Positions 52,429 to 61,214 of a DNA stretch of 64,000 bases are shown piece by piece. The notes under the pieces were generated by a model that saw only the letters and a list, made by a program, of their open reading frames with translations, was not told the DNA's origin and did not search any database. This DNA comes from Paenibacillus albidus (lineage in GTDB: Bacteria; Bacillota; Bacilli; Paenibacillales; Paenibacillaceae): NCBI RefSeq assembly GCF_014644435.1, contig NZ_BMKR01000021.1, forward strand, positions 46,261 through 110,260, written 5' to 3'. The position numbers and the translations under genes are program-made. Position 1 is the first letter of the stretch. Every line of letters starts with the position of its first letter.

Positions 52429-53202
52429 ATGCAGGAGCCGGAACTAACGCAGGCAGGGGTTTCCGATAGGGAGCCGGAGGATTATGGCCGTGAACCCGGC
52501 AAAGAAATTGTACTGGATGTTTCCATTGAAGAAGCCGGCTACGAAGCGGGTGATCCGCGCATATTCGATATAGTTTTTCAGGTGCGGCGGGGGCAGCTGC
52601 TGGGGCTGATCGGACCCAATGGAGCCGGTAAAAGCACAACGATCAAGACCTTGCTCGGCCTGCTCAAGCATGCCAAGTCAAAGGTGACTATCGGCGGAGC
52701 CAACCAGACTTATGCGTATGTGCCCGAACAACCGGTGTTCTATGAAGATCTGACCCTATGGGAGCATCTGGATCTGGCTGGTGCGGCCTATGGGCTGGAA
52801 TATAGCGTATTTGAAAGCACGGCGAAGCGGCTGCTGGAGCAGTTTGGCATGGAGAAGGTGCAGAATGATCTCCCGGCCGGCTTCTCCAAAGGCATGAAGC
52901 AGAAGATGATGCTGATGCTTGGTTTTCTGGTTCAGCCTGATGTATACATCGTGGACGAGCCCTTCATCGGACTTGATCCCCGCGCGACCAAAGACTTCCT
53001 GCGGCTGCTTGAGGCAGAACGGGACAGGGGGGCAGGCGTGCTGATGTCCACTCATGTCCTCGATACGGCCGAGAAGATCTGTGATAACTTCCTGTTGATC
53101 TCGGGAGGGCAAATCGCTGCTTCAGGCACCTTGGAAGAGATACGGACTCGCGCAGGACTGCCGGAGGCGTCGCTGTTTGATTGCTTCGACGAGTTGACAT
53201 GA
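52429..53202 (+). CDS. ecsA: ABC transporter ATP-binding protein (EcsA-like)
   Basis: A 257-residue ATPase: Walker A GPNGAGKSTTIKTLLG, Q-loop YVPEQPVFYEDLTLWEHL, signature FSKGMKQKMMLMLGF, Walker B VYIVDEPFIGLDP. The MLMLGFLVQPDVYIVDEPFIGLDP-type stretch is EcsA-like. ATG 52429 is correctly spaced from AAGGAG; TTG 52420 is not. An N-terminal acidic tail of about 30 residues precedes the domain. EcsAB affects secretion and protein processing in bacilli. Confidence 0.87.
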   Translation: MQEPELTQAGVSDREPEDYGREPGKEIVLDVSIEEAGYEAGDPRIFDIVFQVRRGQLLGLIGPNGAGKSTTIKTLLGLLKHAKSKVTIGGANQTYAYVPEQPVFYEDLTLWEHLDLAGAAYGLEYSVFESTAKRLLEQFGMEKVQNDLPAGFSKGMKQKMMLMLGFLVQPDVYIVDEPFIGLDPRATKDFLRLLEAERDRGAGVLMSTHVLDTAEKICDNFLLISGGQIAASGTLEEIRTRAGLPEASLFDCFDELT

Positions 53203-54458
53203 GAGAACAGCAAAGGACTTCCTATGCTTTGCCTACAGCACGCCGATTGTTCGGCAGACGTCTGCTTTCGCACTGGCAAGAGCAGATTGCCATCATTCGT
53301 ACAGCAGCGGACTGGACGGTGCTGCTCTATCTAATCATACCTGGGGGCCTCCTGGGAGGCAGACTGTATTACGGCTACTGGAATGAAACCCTGCCGGCCT
53401 GGAGTACGGCCCTGCCGTTCCTGGTGATTCCCTTGCTGCTCGCTCTGTTGATGTGTACAGGAGGGATGCTGCTGATGGTCCAGGAAGGCGATTCGCTGTT
53501 CCTAAGGCAGCGTCAGGGTTGGATCAGGACGTTGATGCTGCGGGGAATCGTCTACAGCCTCACGGTAACCGCGCTCAAGATCAGTGCGGTCTTCGTGTTG
53601 CTGCTGCCCTTTCTGATCCGGGGGTATGGGCTGCCGCCTGCTGCAGTGTTTGGACTATGGCTTGCAACAATAACCTGCAGCTGGTGCATTAAGCTTCTGG
53701 GCCATATTGTAGCCGTGCAGCGCCAGGGGTTTCGGCGCTGGCTGTGGCTGATTCCGGCGATTACTGTACCCTGTGGAATCTATTATAGGGCCGTTCTGTT
53801 CTGGGACGGCTACCCGGTGCTGCTGTGGGCCGCCGCTGTTTTGTTTGCCGCAGTCTCCGGGTTTGCCGCAGCCTACCGGCTGTCTATGCGGGGGACCTTC
53901 ATGAGCGATGTGCGCGAGGATTATAAACAACGGATGCAAATCGCAGCGCTGCTGCTGATGGGGGTGCTGGACAAACCCCGTCCAACCCGGCACAGGCCCT
54001 GGATTTTCCGCAAATCGCAGCCGCTGCTGTCCACGAAGCTGCCGGAGAGCCGGCTCTCCGCAGCAGCAATTAAAGCACTTATCCGCAATCCGGCACATTT
54101 GAAGCTGTATCTGCAATTTACCGGTGTGTCCATCGCTGCCATCCTTATCGTTCCGGTTGTGCTGAAATGGCTGTTTTTTATAATCCTAACGTCGCTGATG
54201 ACCTATTGGCTGCACTCCTTCTGGTCTATCTTTGCCGGGGATGACTACATTGGCCTGCTGCCTTTTACCAAAGAGCAGCAAGCGGAGGCCGGATCACGGG
54301 CGGTGCTTATTTTGCTCCTGCCGTTCACACTGATCTGTGCAGCAGCTGTGTGTCTGCCTGTCTATGGCTGGTGGGGAGTCGTGCTCTTTATCCCGGTTGG
54401 TGCTGGTGCCGGATTCCTCATTTCCCGATTGTTCAGTGCCATTCGGCTAGAGAGATGA
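53199..54458 (+). CDS. ecsB: ABC transporter permease (EcsB-like)
   Basis: A 419-residue membrane protein with eight or nine helices; RRLFGRRLLSHWQEQIAIIRTAADWTVLLYLIIPG opens like EcsB (long cytosolic amphipathic start). A cytosolic basic loop (DKPRPTRHRPWIFRKSQPLL) lies in the middle. It overlaps ecsA by four bases (ATGA). Confidence 0.87.
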   Translation: MREQQRTSYALPTARRLFGRRLLSHWQEQIAIIRTAADWTVLLYLIIPGGLLGGRLYYGYWNETLPAWSTALPFLVIPLLLALLMCTGGMLLMVQEGDSLFLRQRQGWIRTLMLRGIVYSLTVTALKISAVFVLLLPFLIRGYGLPPAAVFGLWLATITCSWCIKLLGHIVAVQRQGFRRWLWLIPAITVPCGIYYRAVLFWDGYPVLLWAAAVLFAAVSGFAAAYRLSMRGTFMSDVREDYKQRMQIAALLLMGVLDKPRPTRHRPWIFRKSQPLLSTKLPESRLSAAAIKALIRNPAHLKLYLQFTGVSIAAILIVPVVLKWLFFIILTSLMTYWLHSFWSIFAGDDYIGLLPFTKEQQAEAGSRAVLILLLPFTLICAAAVCLPVYGWWGVVLFIPVGAGAGFLISRLFSAIRLER

Positions 54459-54556
54459 TGGGGCGCGCTGGAAGTTTGTTCTACTTCAAGAGAACCCTCT
54501 TCAAAGTTTCCCGCGATGGTTAATATAGAGGGAGATTTAAGGAGAGGGGATCCCCT

Positions 54557-55138
54557 ATGACTGAAGCTCTGGATGACAGAGAGTTAATGAACCGGATCGG
54601 CAGCAAGGACCCTGTGGCGCTGGAATGGCTCTATGACCGCTATGAGAAAACCGTATACTCCTTTGCTTACAGAATGGTACAGGATGCCATGGCTGCCGAA
54701 GAGGTGGTACAGGAGCTGTTCCTGCGGGTCTGGACGCATGATGAGCGGTACGATGAAGCCCAAGGTAAGCTGACTACATGGATATTCACGGTAACGCGTA
54801 ATATAGCCATAGATATGCTGCGGCGCAAATCGGTGAGAGACAGGGGCATTCCTGTCGAGGCGGAGACCTTGAATGCCCTGCCGGATGCAGGGGCGGGTAC
54901 AGCGGACCAGGTGGAGAATAAAAGTGAAGGCGAGCAGATGAGGAAGATTCTGTCTGTACTAAGCCGGGATCAGAAGCAGGTTATCGATTCCATCTATTAT
55001 GGCGGTATGACCCAGCAGGAGGTTTCAGTGAGGTACAATATCCCGCTGGGCACGGTCAAGAGCAGGGTGAGGCTGGCTTTGAAGCAGATGAAGAAGCATT
55101 TATCGGTTGAGGGAAGGAGGGAAGGTTACCATGGATAA
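54557..55138 (+). CDS. RNA polymerase sigma factor, ECF type
   Basis: A 193-residue sigma factor: region 2 (ALEWLYDRYEKTVYSFAYRMVQDAMAAEEVVQELFLRVW, then TTWIFTVTRNIAIDMLRRKS) and region 4 (LSRDQKQVIDSIYYGGMTQQEVSVRYNIPLGTVKSRVRLALKQMKKHL). Coupled by an 8-base overlap to an anti-sigma gene. Similar pairs are SigK/RskA. AAGGAGAGGGG precedes ATG. The upstream AAGAGAACCCTCTTCAAAG motif (54488-54506) recurs in the glgC leader. Confidence 0.92.
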   Translation: MTEALDDRELMNRIGSKDPVALEWLYDRYEKTVYSFAYRMVQDAMAAEEVVQELFLRVWTHDERYDEAQGKLTTWIFTVTRNIAIDMLRRKSVRDRGIPVEAETLNALPDAGAGTADQVENKSEGEQMRKILSVLSRDQKQVIDSIYYGGMTQQEVSVRYNIPLGTVKSRVRLALKQMKKHLSVEGRREGYHG

Positions 55139-56021
55139 AATGGAGGAAGAGCTCTGCCAATTGGCAGAGCTGTATGCCCTGGGCGGTCTGAACGAAACGG
55201 ATCTGCAGCAATTCGAAGCGCATCTGGAAGGCTGTGCAGCTTGCCGGGAGCAGGTGAAGGAGCTGAGAAAGCTGACGGATATTCTGCCTTTGGCGGCTGT
55301 GCAGGTTCCGCCCCCGGCCGGAATGAAAAGCCGGGTGCTGGGAAAGATCCTGGCCGGACGTGAGGCAGGAGGGGAATCCGGGAATCCGGCTCCAACCCCA
55401 AAAACCATAAACGGGCCAGAGCCTGAACCGGAGTTCATTTCGGCAGGCACCCGCAATCCTGTACCTGCTCCTCCGCCGAAGCTGTCCGGAACCCCTGCCA
55501 AACACAGCAACAAACGGCTGCGTTATGTAAGTGTGGTGCTGGCAGCAGCGGCTGCGTCCCTGACCATTTATGCAGCGGCTCTGCAACGCGATGTCGGCGC
55601 TCTGCGCCAGGAGCTGGCTGAATCCTCTGAACAAGTGAGCGGATTGCAAGCTCAGCTCGCGCTAGCCGGTGCCCCCTCACAGGAACTTAAGGTAAACGAA
55701 GCAGTGCAGCTCGGCCCTGCGGCAGAGGATATTATAGCCCGCGGCCTGGCGACGATTGTGATTGATGCCAAGGGAACCCACCTGCTTGTGCAGGCGGAGA
55801 AGCTGCCTAAGCTCAGCGGCAGCGAGGCTTTTCAGGTATGGCTCATCAAAGGCGATGTCAAAAAAAGCGCCGGAACCTTCCTGGCTTCGGAAGGAACAGG
55901 GGCGATGTACTACACGTTCGATCCGCAAGGATATGATACCGTGGCCATCACCCAGGAACCGGACAGCCGGGGTGAACAGCCGCGCGGACGGCTGATTCTG
56001 GCAGCCCCGATCGAAGGATAG
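55131..56021 (+). CDS. Anti-sigma factor, zinc-binding N-terminus and RskA-type C-terminus
   Basis: A 296-residue membrane anti-sigma factor. The ZAS domain has HLEGCAACREQV (H-x3-C-x2-C) near residue 35. A proline-rich linker and a membrane helix (YVSVVLAAAAASLTIYAAAL, about residue 140) follow, then a coiled region and an extracytoplasmic RskA domain (GTHLLVQAEKLPKLSGSEAFQVWLI and AMYYTFDPQGYDTVAITQEP). It should hold the preceding sigma factor at the membrane until cleaved by site-1/site-2-type proteolysis. Followed by a strong terminator. Confidence 0.9.
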   Translation: MDKMEEELCQLAELYALGGLNETDLQQFEAHLEGCAACREQVKELRKLTDILPLAAVQVPPPAGMKSRVLGKILAGREAGGESGNPAPTPKTINGPEPEPEFISAGTRNPVPAPPPKLSGTPAKHSNKRLRYVSVVLAAAAASLTIYAAALQRDVGALRQELAESSEQVSGLQAQLALAGAPSQELKVNEAVQLGPAAEDIIARGLATIVIDAKGTHLLVQAEKLPKLSGSEAFQVWLIKGDVKKSAGTFLASEGTGAMYYTFDPQGYDTVAITQEPDSRGEQPRGRLILAAPIEG

Positions 56022-56062
56022 CGTTTGATTCAATCGGCAACCCTATCAAACCCATAACAAAC

Positions 56063-56099
56063 AGCGCAGGCGGGGAACGAACCCGTCTGCGCTATTTTT
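56063..56099 (+). terminator. Rho-independent terminator after the anti-sigma gene
   Basis: AGCGCAGGCGGG and CCCGTCTGCGCT pair perfectly except one G-T, then ATTTTTA. Confidence 0.9.
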
Positions 56100-56141
56100 A
56101 ATTGTGGTTATGGAGCGTTCGTCACCAGCCTTCGAGCTGTT

Positions 56142-56323
56142 CTAATGTATATCGTACATCAGAATGGTTTAAGCGAGACTCAAACATCCATAATGATGTA
56201 TTTTGTACATTCAAAGGATAGCCCTAAGGACTTTTCGGCTCATGCAGCGGTTCCTGCTGCACCAAATACACTGAAATCCTAAAATGACCCCACTTTTTTC
56301 CATCCTGATGTATAGAGTGCACT
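56142..56323. repeat. Array of four 19-bp hyphenated palindromes (copy B)
   Basis: Units start at 56142, 56193, 56254 and 56305 (spacings 51, 61, 51): CTAATGTATATCGTACATC, ATGATGTATTTTGTACATT, CTGCTGCACCAAATACACT and CTGATGTATAGAGTGCACT. Separators are 32, 42 and 32 bases. Geometry is the same as copy A at 33888-34070, and the third separators share AAATC and AAAATGA blocks. Confidence 0.72.
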
Positions 56324-56437
56324 CTAGCGATCTCCGCCCTAGGCTTACAGCGTGCCTTCCGGGAGGGGATTCGAATGCGCCATCTATTCCTACCTTTTAA
56401 AGGCGATGCTGTACTAGAAGCTCCTCCGCTATAAGGC

Positions 56438-57706
56438 TCAACTGTTCCTGATTTCTGCCGCATGTTTGCCCGCTGTATAACCGGTCGAGAAAGCTGCAGT
56501 AATATTGTAGCCCCCGGTGTATCCGTGAATATCCAGAACCTCGCCGCAGAAGAAAAGGCCCGGCATGAGCTTCGACTCCATGCGTTTGGGGTCGATCTCC
56601 TTCAGATGAACTCCGCCTCCCGTCACAAAGGCTTCCGCCAGGGAACGGGTGCCATTGACGTTGACGGGCACCCGCTTCAGCAGGCCGGCCAAAATCTGGA
56701 GTCCGGCCTTGGACATGTGATGACCGGTCAGATCGCCGTCCAGCCCCGATTTGGTTAGCAGCAGCGGAATCATACGTTCCGGCAGCAGGTTTTTCAGAGA
56801 ATTCCGGATCGCCTTCCTGGGCTCAAGGGCCAGCTTGTCCTGCAGTTCTGTCTCCATCTCCTGCGGGTTCAGATCGGGGAAGAGGTCAATGGACATCTCT
56901 ACAGTGCGGACATCAAATTTACGCTGAACCTGCCGCAGAAATTGGCTGCAGCGCAGGGCGATCGGACCGGATAACCCGAAATGAGTGAAGATCATATCGC
57001 CGCGGTGGGCAATCACCTTTTTTCCTTTGGGATTCCATACCGTAAGCGTCACATCACGCAAAGACAATCCTTGCAGCTCGCCGGATTTGATCCACTCTTC
57101 CCCGGAGAGGATGGGCACCTCCGTTGGAAAAAGCTCCGTAATCGTGTGCCCCGCCGCTTCCGCCCAGGGGTAGCCGTCTCCGGTACTGCCGGTCTGCGGG
57201 ACTGATTTGCCCCCGGTAGCGATGACAACGGCAGAGGAGGAAATCAGGGTGCCGGAGGTCAAGCGGACGCCTTTGACAGCGCCATCCTCATACACGACCT
57301 CCCGTACCGGGCTGTCGGTCATGATCTGCACTCCGAGGCTCCGTACCTTGCCGATCAAGGCGGAGACGACACTTGCTGCTTTATCGGAAACGGGGAACAT
57401 CCGCCCGTTGTCTTCTTCTTTTAAGGCAATGCCCAGGCCTTCAAAAAAAGCGATGATGTCCCGGTTGTTGAAATGGCCAAACGCGCTGTGCAAAAAACGC
57501 CCGTTACCGGGGATATGGGCGATCAGCTCGTCCGTCTCCTTAACGTTCGTCACATTGCAGCGGCCTCCGCCCGAGATTCCCAGCTTCCGGCCCAGCTTGG
57601 CGCCTTTATCAATCAGCAGTGTGGCAGCCCCATGCTCAGCTGCCGCCACACTGGCCATCAGTCCCGAAGGTCCGCCTCCAATGACGATTACATCGTAGTT
57701 ATGCAT
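56438..57706 (-). CDS. NAD(P)/FAD-dependent oxidoreductase, HI0933/YtfP family
   Basis: A 422-residue flavoprotein: VIVIGGGPSGLMASVAAAEHG, KLGISGGGRCNVTN, IATGGKSVPQTGSTGDGYPWAEAAGH, and the C-terminal GLFFCGEVLDIHGYTGGYNITAAFSTG. Complete for the HI0933 family (BaiN/YhiN/YtfP). Physiological substrate unknown. Minus strand, convergent with the sigma operon. Confidence 0.9.
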   Translation of the reverse strand: MHNYDVIVIGGGPSGLMASVAAAEHGAATLLIDKGAKLGRKLGISGGGRCNVTNVKETDELIAHIPGNGRFLHSAFGHFNNRDIIAFFEGLGIALKEEDNGRMFPVSDKAASVVSALIGKVRSLGVQIMTDSPVREVVYEDGAVKGVRLTSGTLISSSAVVIATGGKSVPQTGSTGDGYPWAEAAGHTITELFPTEVPILSGEEWIKSGELQGLSLRDVTLTVWNPKGKKVIAHRGDMIFTHFGLSGPIALRCSQFLRQVQRKFDVRTVEMSIDLFPDLNPQEMETELQDKLALEPRKAIRNSLKNLLPERMIPLLLTKSGLDGDLTGHHMSKAGLQILAGLLKRVPVNVNGTRSLAEAFVTGGGVHLKEIDPKRMESKLMPGLFFCGEVLDIHGYTGGYNITAAFSTGYTAGKHAAEIRNS

Positions 57707-57884
57707 GAAATTACTCCTTTACCTGATAAGGAACACCCGGAAAAGCAGTGTTCTCCTAATTGGCATCATACCACTCCGGGCCAGAGTGTAACCAGTCTTC
57801 CGCGTTTATCTGCCGAATTCCGTTGTCAGGAAAGCGCGGGTATGCTTTAATCTAGGGTGAGTCACAAAATGTCAAACATGGGGA

Positions 57885-59606
57885 GTGATTGCAATTATTG
57901 GGGCGATTAAAGATATTTTATTGCAAATATCGGCTGCCAGCTTTTTTTTGTTTTTGTTTCAATGGTGGCTGGAGCAAAACCGGCTCACCCGCAGAAACGG
58001 GAAGTTTCCGGATGACCAGTCCTTCCTCATTATTGCATGTGCGCTCAGCCTGGCCCTGTGCTCCATGCTGTCGACTACCTTGTTTGACGTGGCCTACCTT
58101 AATTTAGGGATATTGCCGGCATTTATCGGCATTTTATACGGGAATTTTCGTTCCGGACTCAGTTTGGGCGCTTTTTTTCTATTCTGCAACCTCCTGTTCT
58201 CCGAGCCGGCCGGGCTAAGCAATCTGCTGCTGAACTCGGCTATTTTGCTGTATCCGTTATTGTATAGCTTGGCTGCCCCGTTCAAGAACGGAACCGTTAT
58301 GGAGAAGATCGGTATGCTGTGGATGGCATTGTTCCCCAGTATGCTGTTTATTATGCTTGTACCGATATTGAACGGGAAAAATCCCTATCAGGCACATTCT
58401 GCGGAAACGCTGCTGTTAACCCTTTATCTGTTCCTGACCATTGGTCTGGGCGGGGCTTTGGTCTATGTTGTCGAAATGACTTGGGACAGGCTCCAGAAGA
58501 AGGAGCAGCTCAAGGGCATTTCCGAGAAGTTCCAGTGGGAGTCGGAGAAGCTGCAGCAGATTACCAATGTTATGCCGCTTAGCGTGATGTCACTGGATGA
58601 AGACGGGGTGATCACGGGCCTGAATGAATACATGCTAAGCAGTATTCAGCATCATTTCCCCGGATTGACGAGAGGGGATATTATTTCCCAGCCGGCCTTG
58701 CCGTTTTTTGGGAATAGACTGGAGTCCGTCTCTCTGCAGAAACTCGTGCACAGCATCGAAACTAAACAGCGGCACAGCGAGAAGCTTGTGATTGATACGC
58801 GGACCTACCATGTGTACTCGGCACCTCTGCTCAACCAAATCTCCGGGGTGCCCGGCGGAGCCGTGCTGATTGTGCAGGATACGACCGAAGAAGAGAAATT
58901 GCGCAGCGAGCTGGACAATGTGGAGCGGCTGACCCTGGTGGGGCAGATGGCTGCCGGGATTACCCATGAGATCCGCAATCCGATGGCGGTTGTGCGCGGG
59001 TTCCTGCAGCTCATGCAAGAGAAAAGCTCATCCGAGCTCGACTCCTATTATCAGATAGTCATGGAGGAGCTGGATCGGGCAAACAGCATCATCAACGATT
59101 TTCTGTCGCTTGCGCAGAGCCGTATCACAGATAAAGAGGAGGTTCTCCTGCATAATATTATAGAAGATCTTGGTCCGCTGCTGTGGGCGGATGCCAATCT
59201 GCGGGGTCAAAGCGTTGAATTGAAGTTGCCCCCTTCGCTGCCCTTGCTGCAGCTGAATGTACGGGAGATCAAGCAGCTGATCCTCAATCTCGGGCGCAAC
59301 GCCATGGAAGCAATGGGGGATAAGGGGGTGCTGACCCTGGAGCTGCGCAGTGTACCCGGCAGAGTGGAAATGACCGTCCGGGATACCGGCAGCGGAATTC
59401 CCGAAACCCAGCGCGACAAATTATTTGTTCCTTTTTATACAACGAAGAGCCAGGGAACAGGGTTGGGCCTTTCGCTGTGTCTTAGCATTGTTGAACGGCA
59501 TAACGGGACAATCCAAGTGGAATCGGAAGAAGGTAAAGGGACAACATTTATTATCTCATTTCCATGCGGGCAGGAAGAGATGGGTACATTTGCACTAGCC
59601 GAATGA
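57885..59606 (+). CDS. Membrane sensor histidine kinase, KinB-like (5TMR-LYT + PAS)
   Basis: A 573-residue kinase. Five or six N-terminal helices contain the 5TMR-LYT pattern (NLGILPAFIGILYGNFRSGLSLGAFFLF). A PAS-like domain follows (QQITNVMPLSVMSLDEDGVITGLNEYML), then H-box GQMAAGITHEIRNPMAVVRGFLQLM and ATPase motifs (NLGRNAMEAM, VRDTGSGIPETQ, GTGLGLSLC). KinB kinases feed the sporulation phosphorelay; that role here is inference. The start is uncertain: GTG 57885 directly abuts GGGGAG, while ATT 57894 is 8 bases from it. Confidence 0.85.
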   Translation: MIAIIGAIKDILLQISAASFFLFLFQWWLEQNRLTRRNGKFPDDQSFLIIACALSLALCSMLSTTLFDVAYLNLGILPAFIGILYGNFRSGLSLGAFFLFCNLLFSEPAGLSNLLLNSAILLYPLLYSLAAPFKNGTVMEKIGMLWMALFPSMLFIMLVPILNGKNPYQAHSAETLLLTLYLFLTIGLGGALVYVVEMTWDRLQKKEQLKGISEKFQWESEKLQQITNVMPLSVMSLDEDGVITGLNEYMLSSIQHHFPGLTRGDIISQPALPFFGNRLESVSLQKLVHSIETKQRHSEKLVIDTRTYHVYSAPLLNQISGVPGGAVLIVQDTTEEEKLRSELDNVERLTLVGQMAAGITHEIRNPMAVVRGFLQLMQEKSSSELDSYYQIVMEELDRANSIINDFLSLAQSRITDKEEVLLHNIIEDLGPLLWADANLRGQSVELKLPPSLPLLQLNVREIKQLILNLGRNAMEAMGDKGVLTLELRSVPGRVEMTVRDTGSGIPETQRDKLFVPFYTTKSQGTGLGLSLCLSIVERHNGTIQVESEEGKGTTFIISFPCGQEEMGTFALAE

Positions 59607-59660
59607 TTAGAATTTCTGCAGCTGGTTAAGTGACTACTGACGGATACCCTGTCTCTTCCC

Positions 59661-59688
59661 TTGCTTTCACAGAGTATGGTTGTATAAT
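59661..59688 (+). promoter_or_regulatory. Sigma-A promoter of the bacilliredoxin gene
   Basis: TTGCTT (59661-59666), 16 bases, TATAAT (59683-59688), about 70 bases before the gene. Confidence 0.7.
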
Positions 59689-59756
59689 AAAGTTAGTAAG
59701 TGAAGCTGTAATGTCAGCTTTCAGAACACTTAAAGTGCAAAGGAGAGTGCAGAGAA

Positions 59757-60191
59757 ATGTCTATGTCTTTTAATCAATATATGAGAGATTCCATTCAGCC
59801 CATGCGCGATGACCTGACAAGCATCGGGTTTCAGGAGCTTTTGACTCCTGAAGAGGTGGAAGCGGCTCTTCCGGCTTCCAAGGGAACGGCACTGGTAGTC
59901 GTTAATTCCGTATGCGGCTGTGCTGCGGGGCAATGCCGTCCGGGTGTGGCGCAAGCGCTGCAGAATGAGATCACGCCGGATCATTTGTTCACGGTATTCG
60001 CAGGCCAGGAAAAAGAAGCTACGGCCAAAGCGCGTGAGTACTTTGCACCGTATCCTCCGTCATCCCCTTCCATCGCGTTGATGAAGGACGGAGAACTGGT
60101 TCATTTTATCGAAAGACATGGTGTGGAAGACCGTTCGGCAGCTGAAATTGCGGCAGAGCTGAAGGAAGTCTTCAACCGTTTGTGCCAGTAA
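59757..60191 (+). CDS. brxB: Bacilliredoxin, BrxA/BrxB family
   Basis: A 144-residue thioredoxin-fold protein with the signature VVNSVCGCAAGQCRPG: C53-G-C55, the CGC centre of YphP/YqiW bacilliredoxins, which remove bacillithiol from proteins. MSFNQYMRDSIQPMRDDLTSIGF is the usual N-terminus and SPSIALMKDGELVHFIERH the cis-proline region. CAAAGGAGAG precedes ATG. BrxA and BrxB cannot be told apart from this sequence alone. Confidence 0.9.
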   Translation: MSMSFNQYMRDSIQPMRDDLTSIGFQELLTPEEVEAALPASKGTALVVVNSVCGCAAGQCRPGVAQALQNEITPDHLFTVFAGQEKEATAKAREYFAPYPPSSPSIALMKDGELVHFIERHGVEDRSAAEIAAELKEVFNRLCQ

Positions 60192-60210
60192 AAACTCAGG
60201 AATTTCCATA

Positions 60211-60250
60211 ATCTCGCTGCAGCCGTAGTCCGGGTGTCAGCGGGATTTTT
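60211..60250 (+). terminator. Terminator after the bacilliredoxin gene
   Basis: ATCTCGCTG and CAGCGGGAT pair (one G-T) with an internal loop, then TTTTTC. Confidence 0.7.
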
Positions 60251-60281
60251 CTAATCAGACTGATGAAACGGGGTGTGGGTT

Positions 60282-61091
60282 ATGAGTTTGCAGGAAGAAA
60301 TTATCTCGGCCCTAGGCGTGAAGCCGGTTATTGATGTGGAGGCTGAGGTACGCAAGAGAGTCGATTTCCTGAAGTCTTATGTATTGGGAGCAGGCGCCAA
60401 GGGGCTTTTGATTGCTATTAGCGGCGGGGTGGACAGTGCGGTGGCGGCAGGTCTTTGCAAACGGGCAACGGACGAGCTGACGGCAGAGGAAGGCAAGGAG
60501 TATATGACGCTCGGCGTCTTCCAGCCTTATGGTGTTCAGGAGGATATTGAGCATAGCTATGCGGTTGCCAAAGCTTTTGAATTGACACATACGGTAGAGA
60601 CGAATATCGAAGAAGCCGTCAATGAAATTGCCCTCGAAGTGGAACATGGACTTAAGGCGATTGGCCAGCACCGCCATATGACCCATCAAGGCAAGGGCAA
60701 TGTGAAGGCGAGAACCCGCATGGTGATGCAGTATGCCCTCTCTTTTGAGAACAATCTGCTGGTTGTCGGTACGGATCATGCTTCAGAAGCCATTACCGGC
60801 TTCTACACGAAGTGGGGCGATGGTGCCGTAGATATCACGCCGCTTTCATCGCTCAACAAACGTCAGGTACGCCAATTGGCCGGGTACCTTGGGGTGCCGG
60901 AGGCTGTCGTGACCAAAGCGCCTTCAGCGGGTCTGTGGCCGGGACAAACCGATGAGACGGAGCTGGGCATCACCTATGATGACAACAGTGACTATCTGGA
61001 AGGCAAGGCGATTAATCCCGAGGCAGCAGCGAAGCTGGAGTCTTATTATAAGAGAACGGCCCATAAGCGCAACGTAATACCGGGTATCTAA
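60282..61091 (+). CDS. nadE: Ammonia-dependent NAD+ synthetase
   Basis: A 269-residue synthetase: P-loop IAISGGVDSAVAAGL, RTRMVMQYALSFENNLLVVGTDHASEAITGFYTKWGDGAVDITPL and PGQTDETELGITYDDNSDYLEG, all matching NadE. No glutaminase domain, so it uses ammonia. ATG 60282 after GGGGTGTGGG is preferred to the GTG at 60273. Confidence 0.93.
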   Translation: MSLQEEIISALGVKPVIDVEAEVRKRVDFLKSYVLGAGAKGLLIAISGGVDSAVAAGLCKRATDELTAEEGKEYMTLGVFQPYGVQEDIEHSYAVAKAFELTHTVETNIEEAVNEIALEVEHGLKAIGQHRHMTHQGKGNVKARTRMVMQYALSFENNLLVVGTDHASEAITGFYTKWGDGAVDITPLSSLNKRQVRQLAGYLGVPEAVVTKAPSAGLWPGQTDETELGITYDDNSDYLEGKAINPEAAAKLESYYKRTAHKRNVIPGI

Positions 61092-61152
61092 TGGTCTGGC
61101 ATGGCCGCGCCTGTAAGCTGGCGACCTGTCTTGAATGAGGTGGATTAACATC

Positions 61153-61198
61153 AACCGCCGCAAGCTGTCTGCACATGAGAGCAGAGCTTGCGGCGGTT
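61153..61198. terminator. Bidirectional terminator between nadE and hydrolase gene
   Basis: AACCGCCGCAAGCT and AGCTTGCGGCGGTT form a perfect 14-bp stem; the next gene is convergent and ends 17 bases later. Confidence 0.85.
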
Positions 61199-61214
61199 TG
61201 TGTTGTTCCTGGAT

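Larger units (their letters stand above)
56022..56437. other. Intergenic region with terminator and second repeat array
   Basis: 416 bases between convergent genes: a terminator at 56063-56099 and the second four-unit array at 56142-56323. I see no coding frame or RNA gene. Confidence 0.55.
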
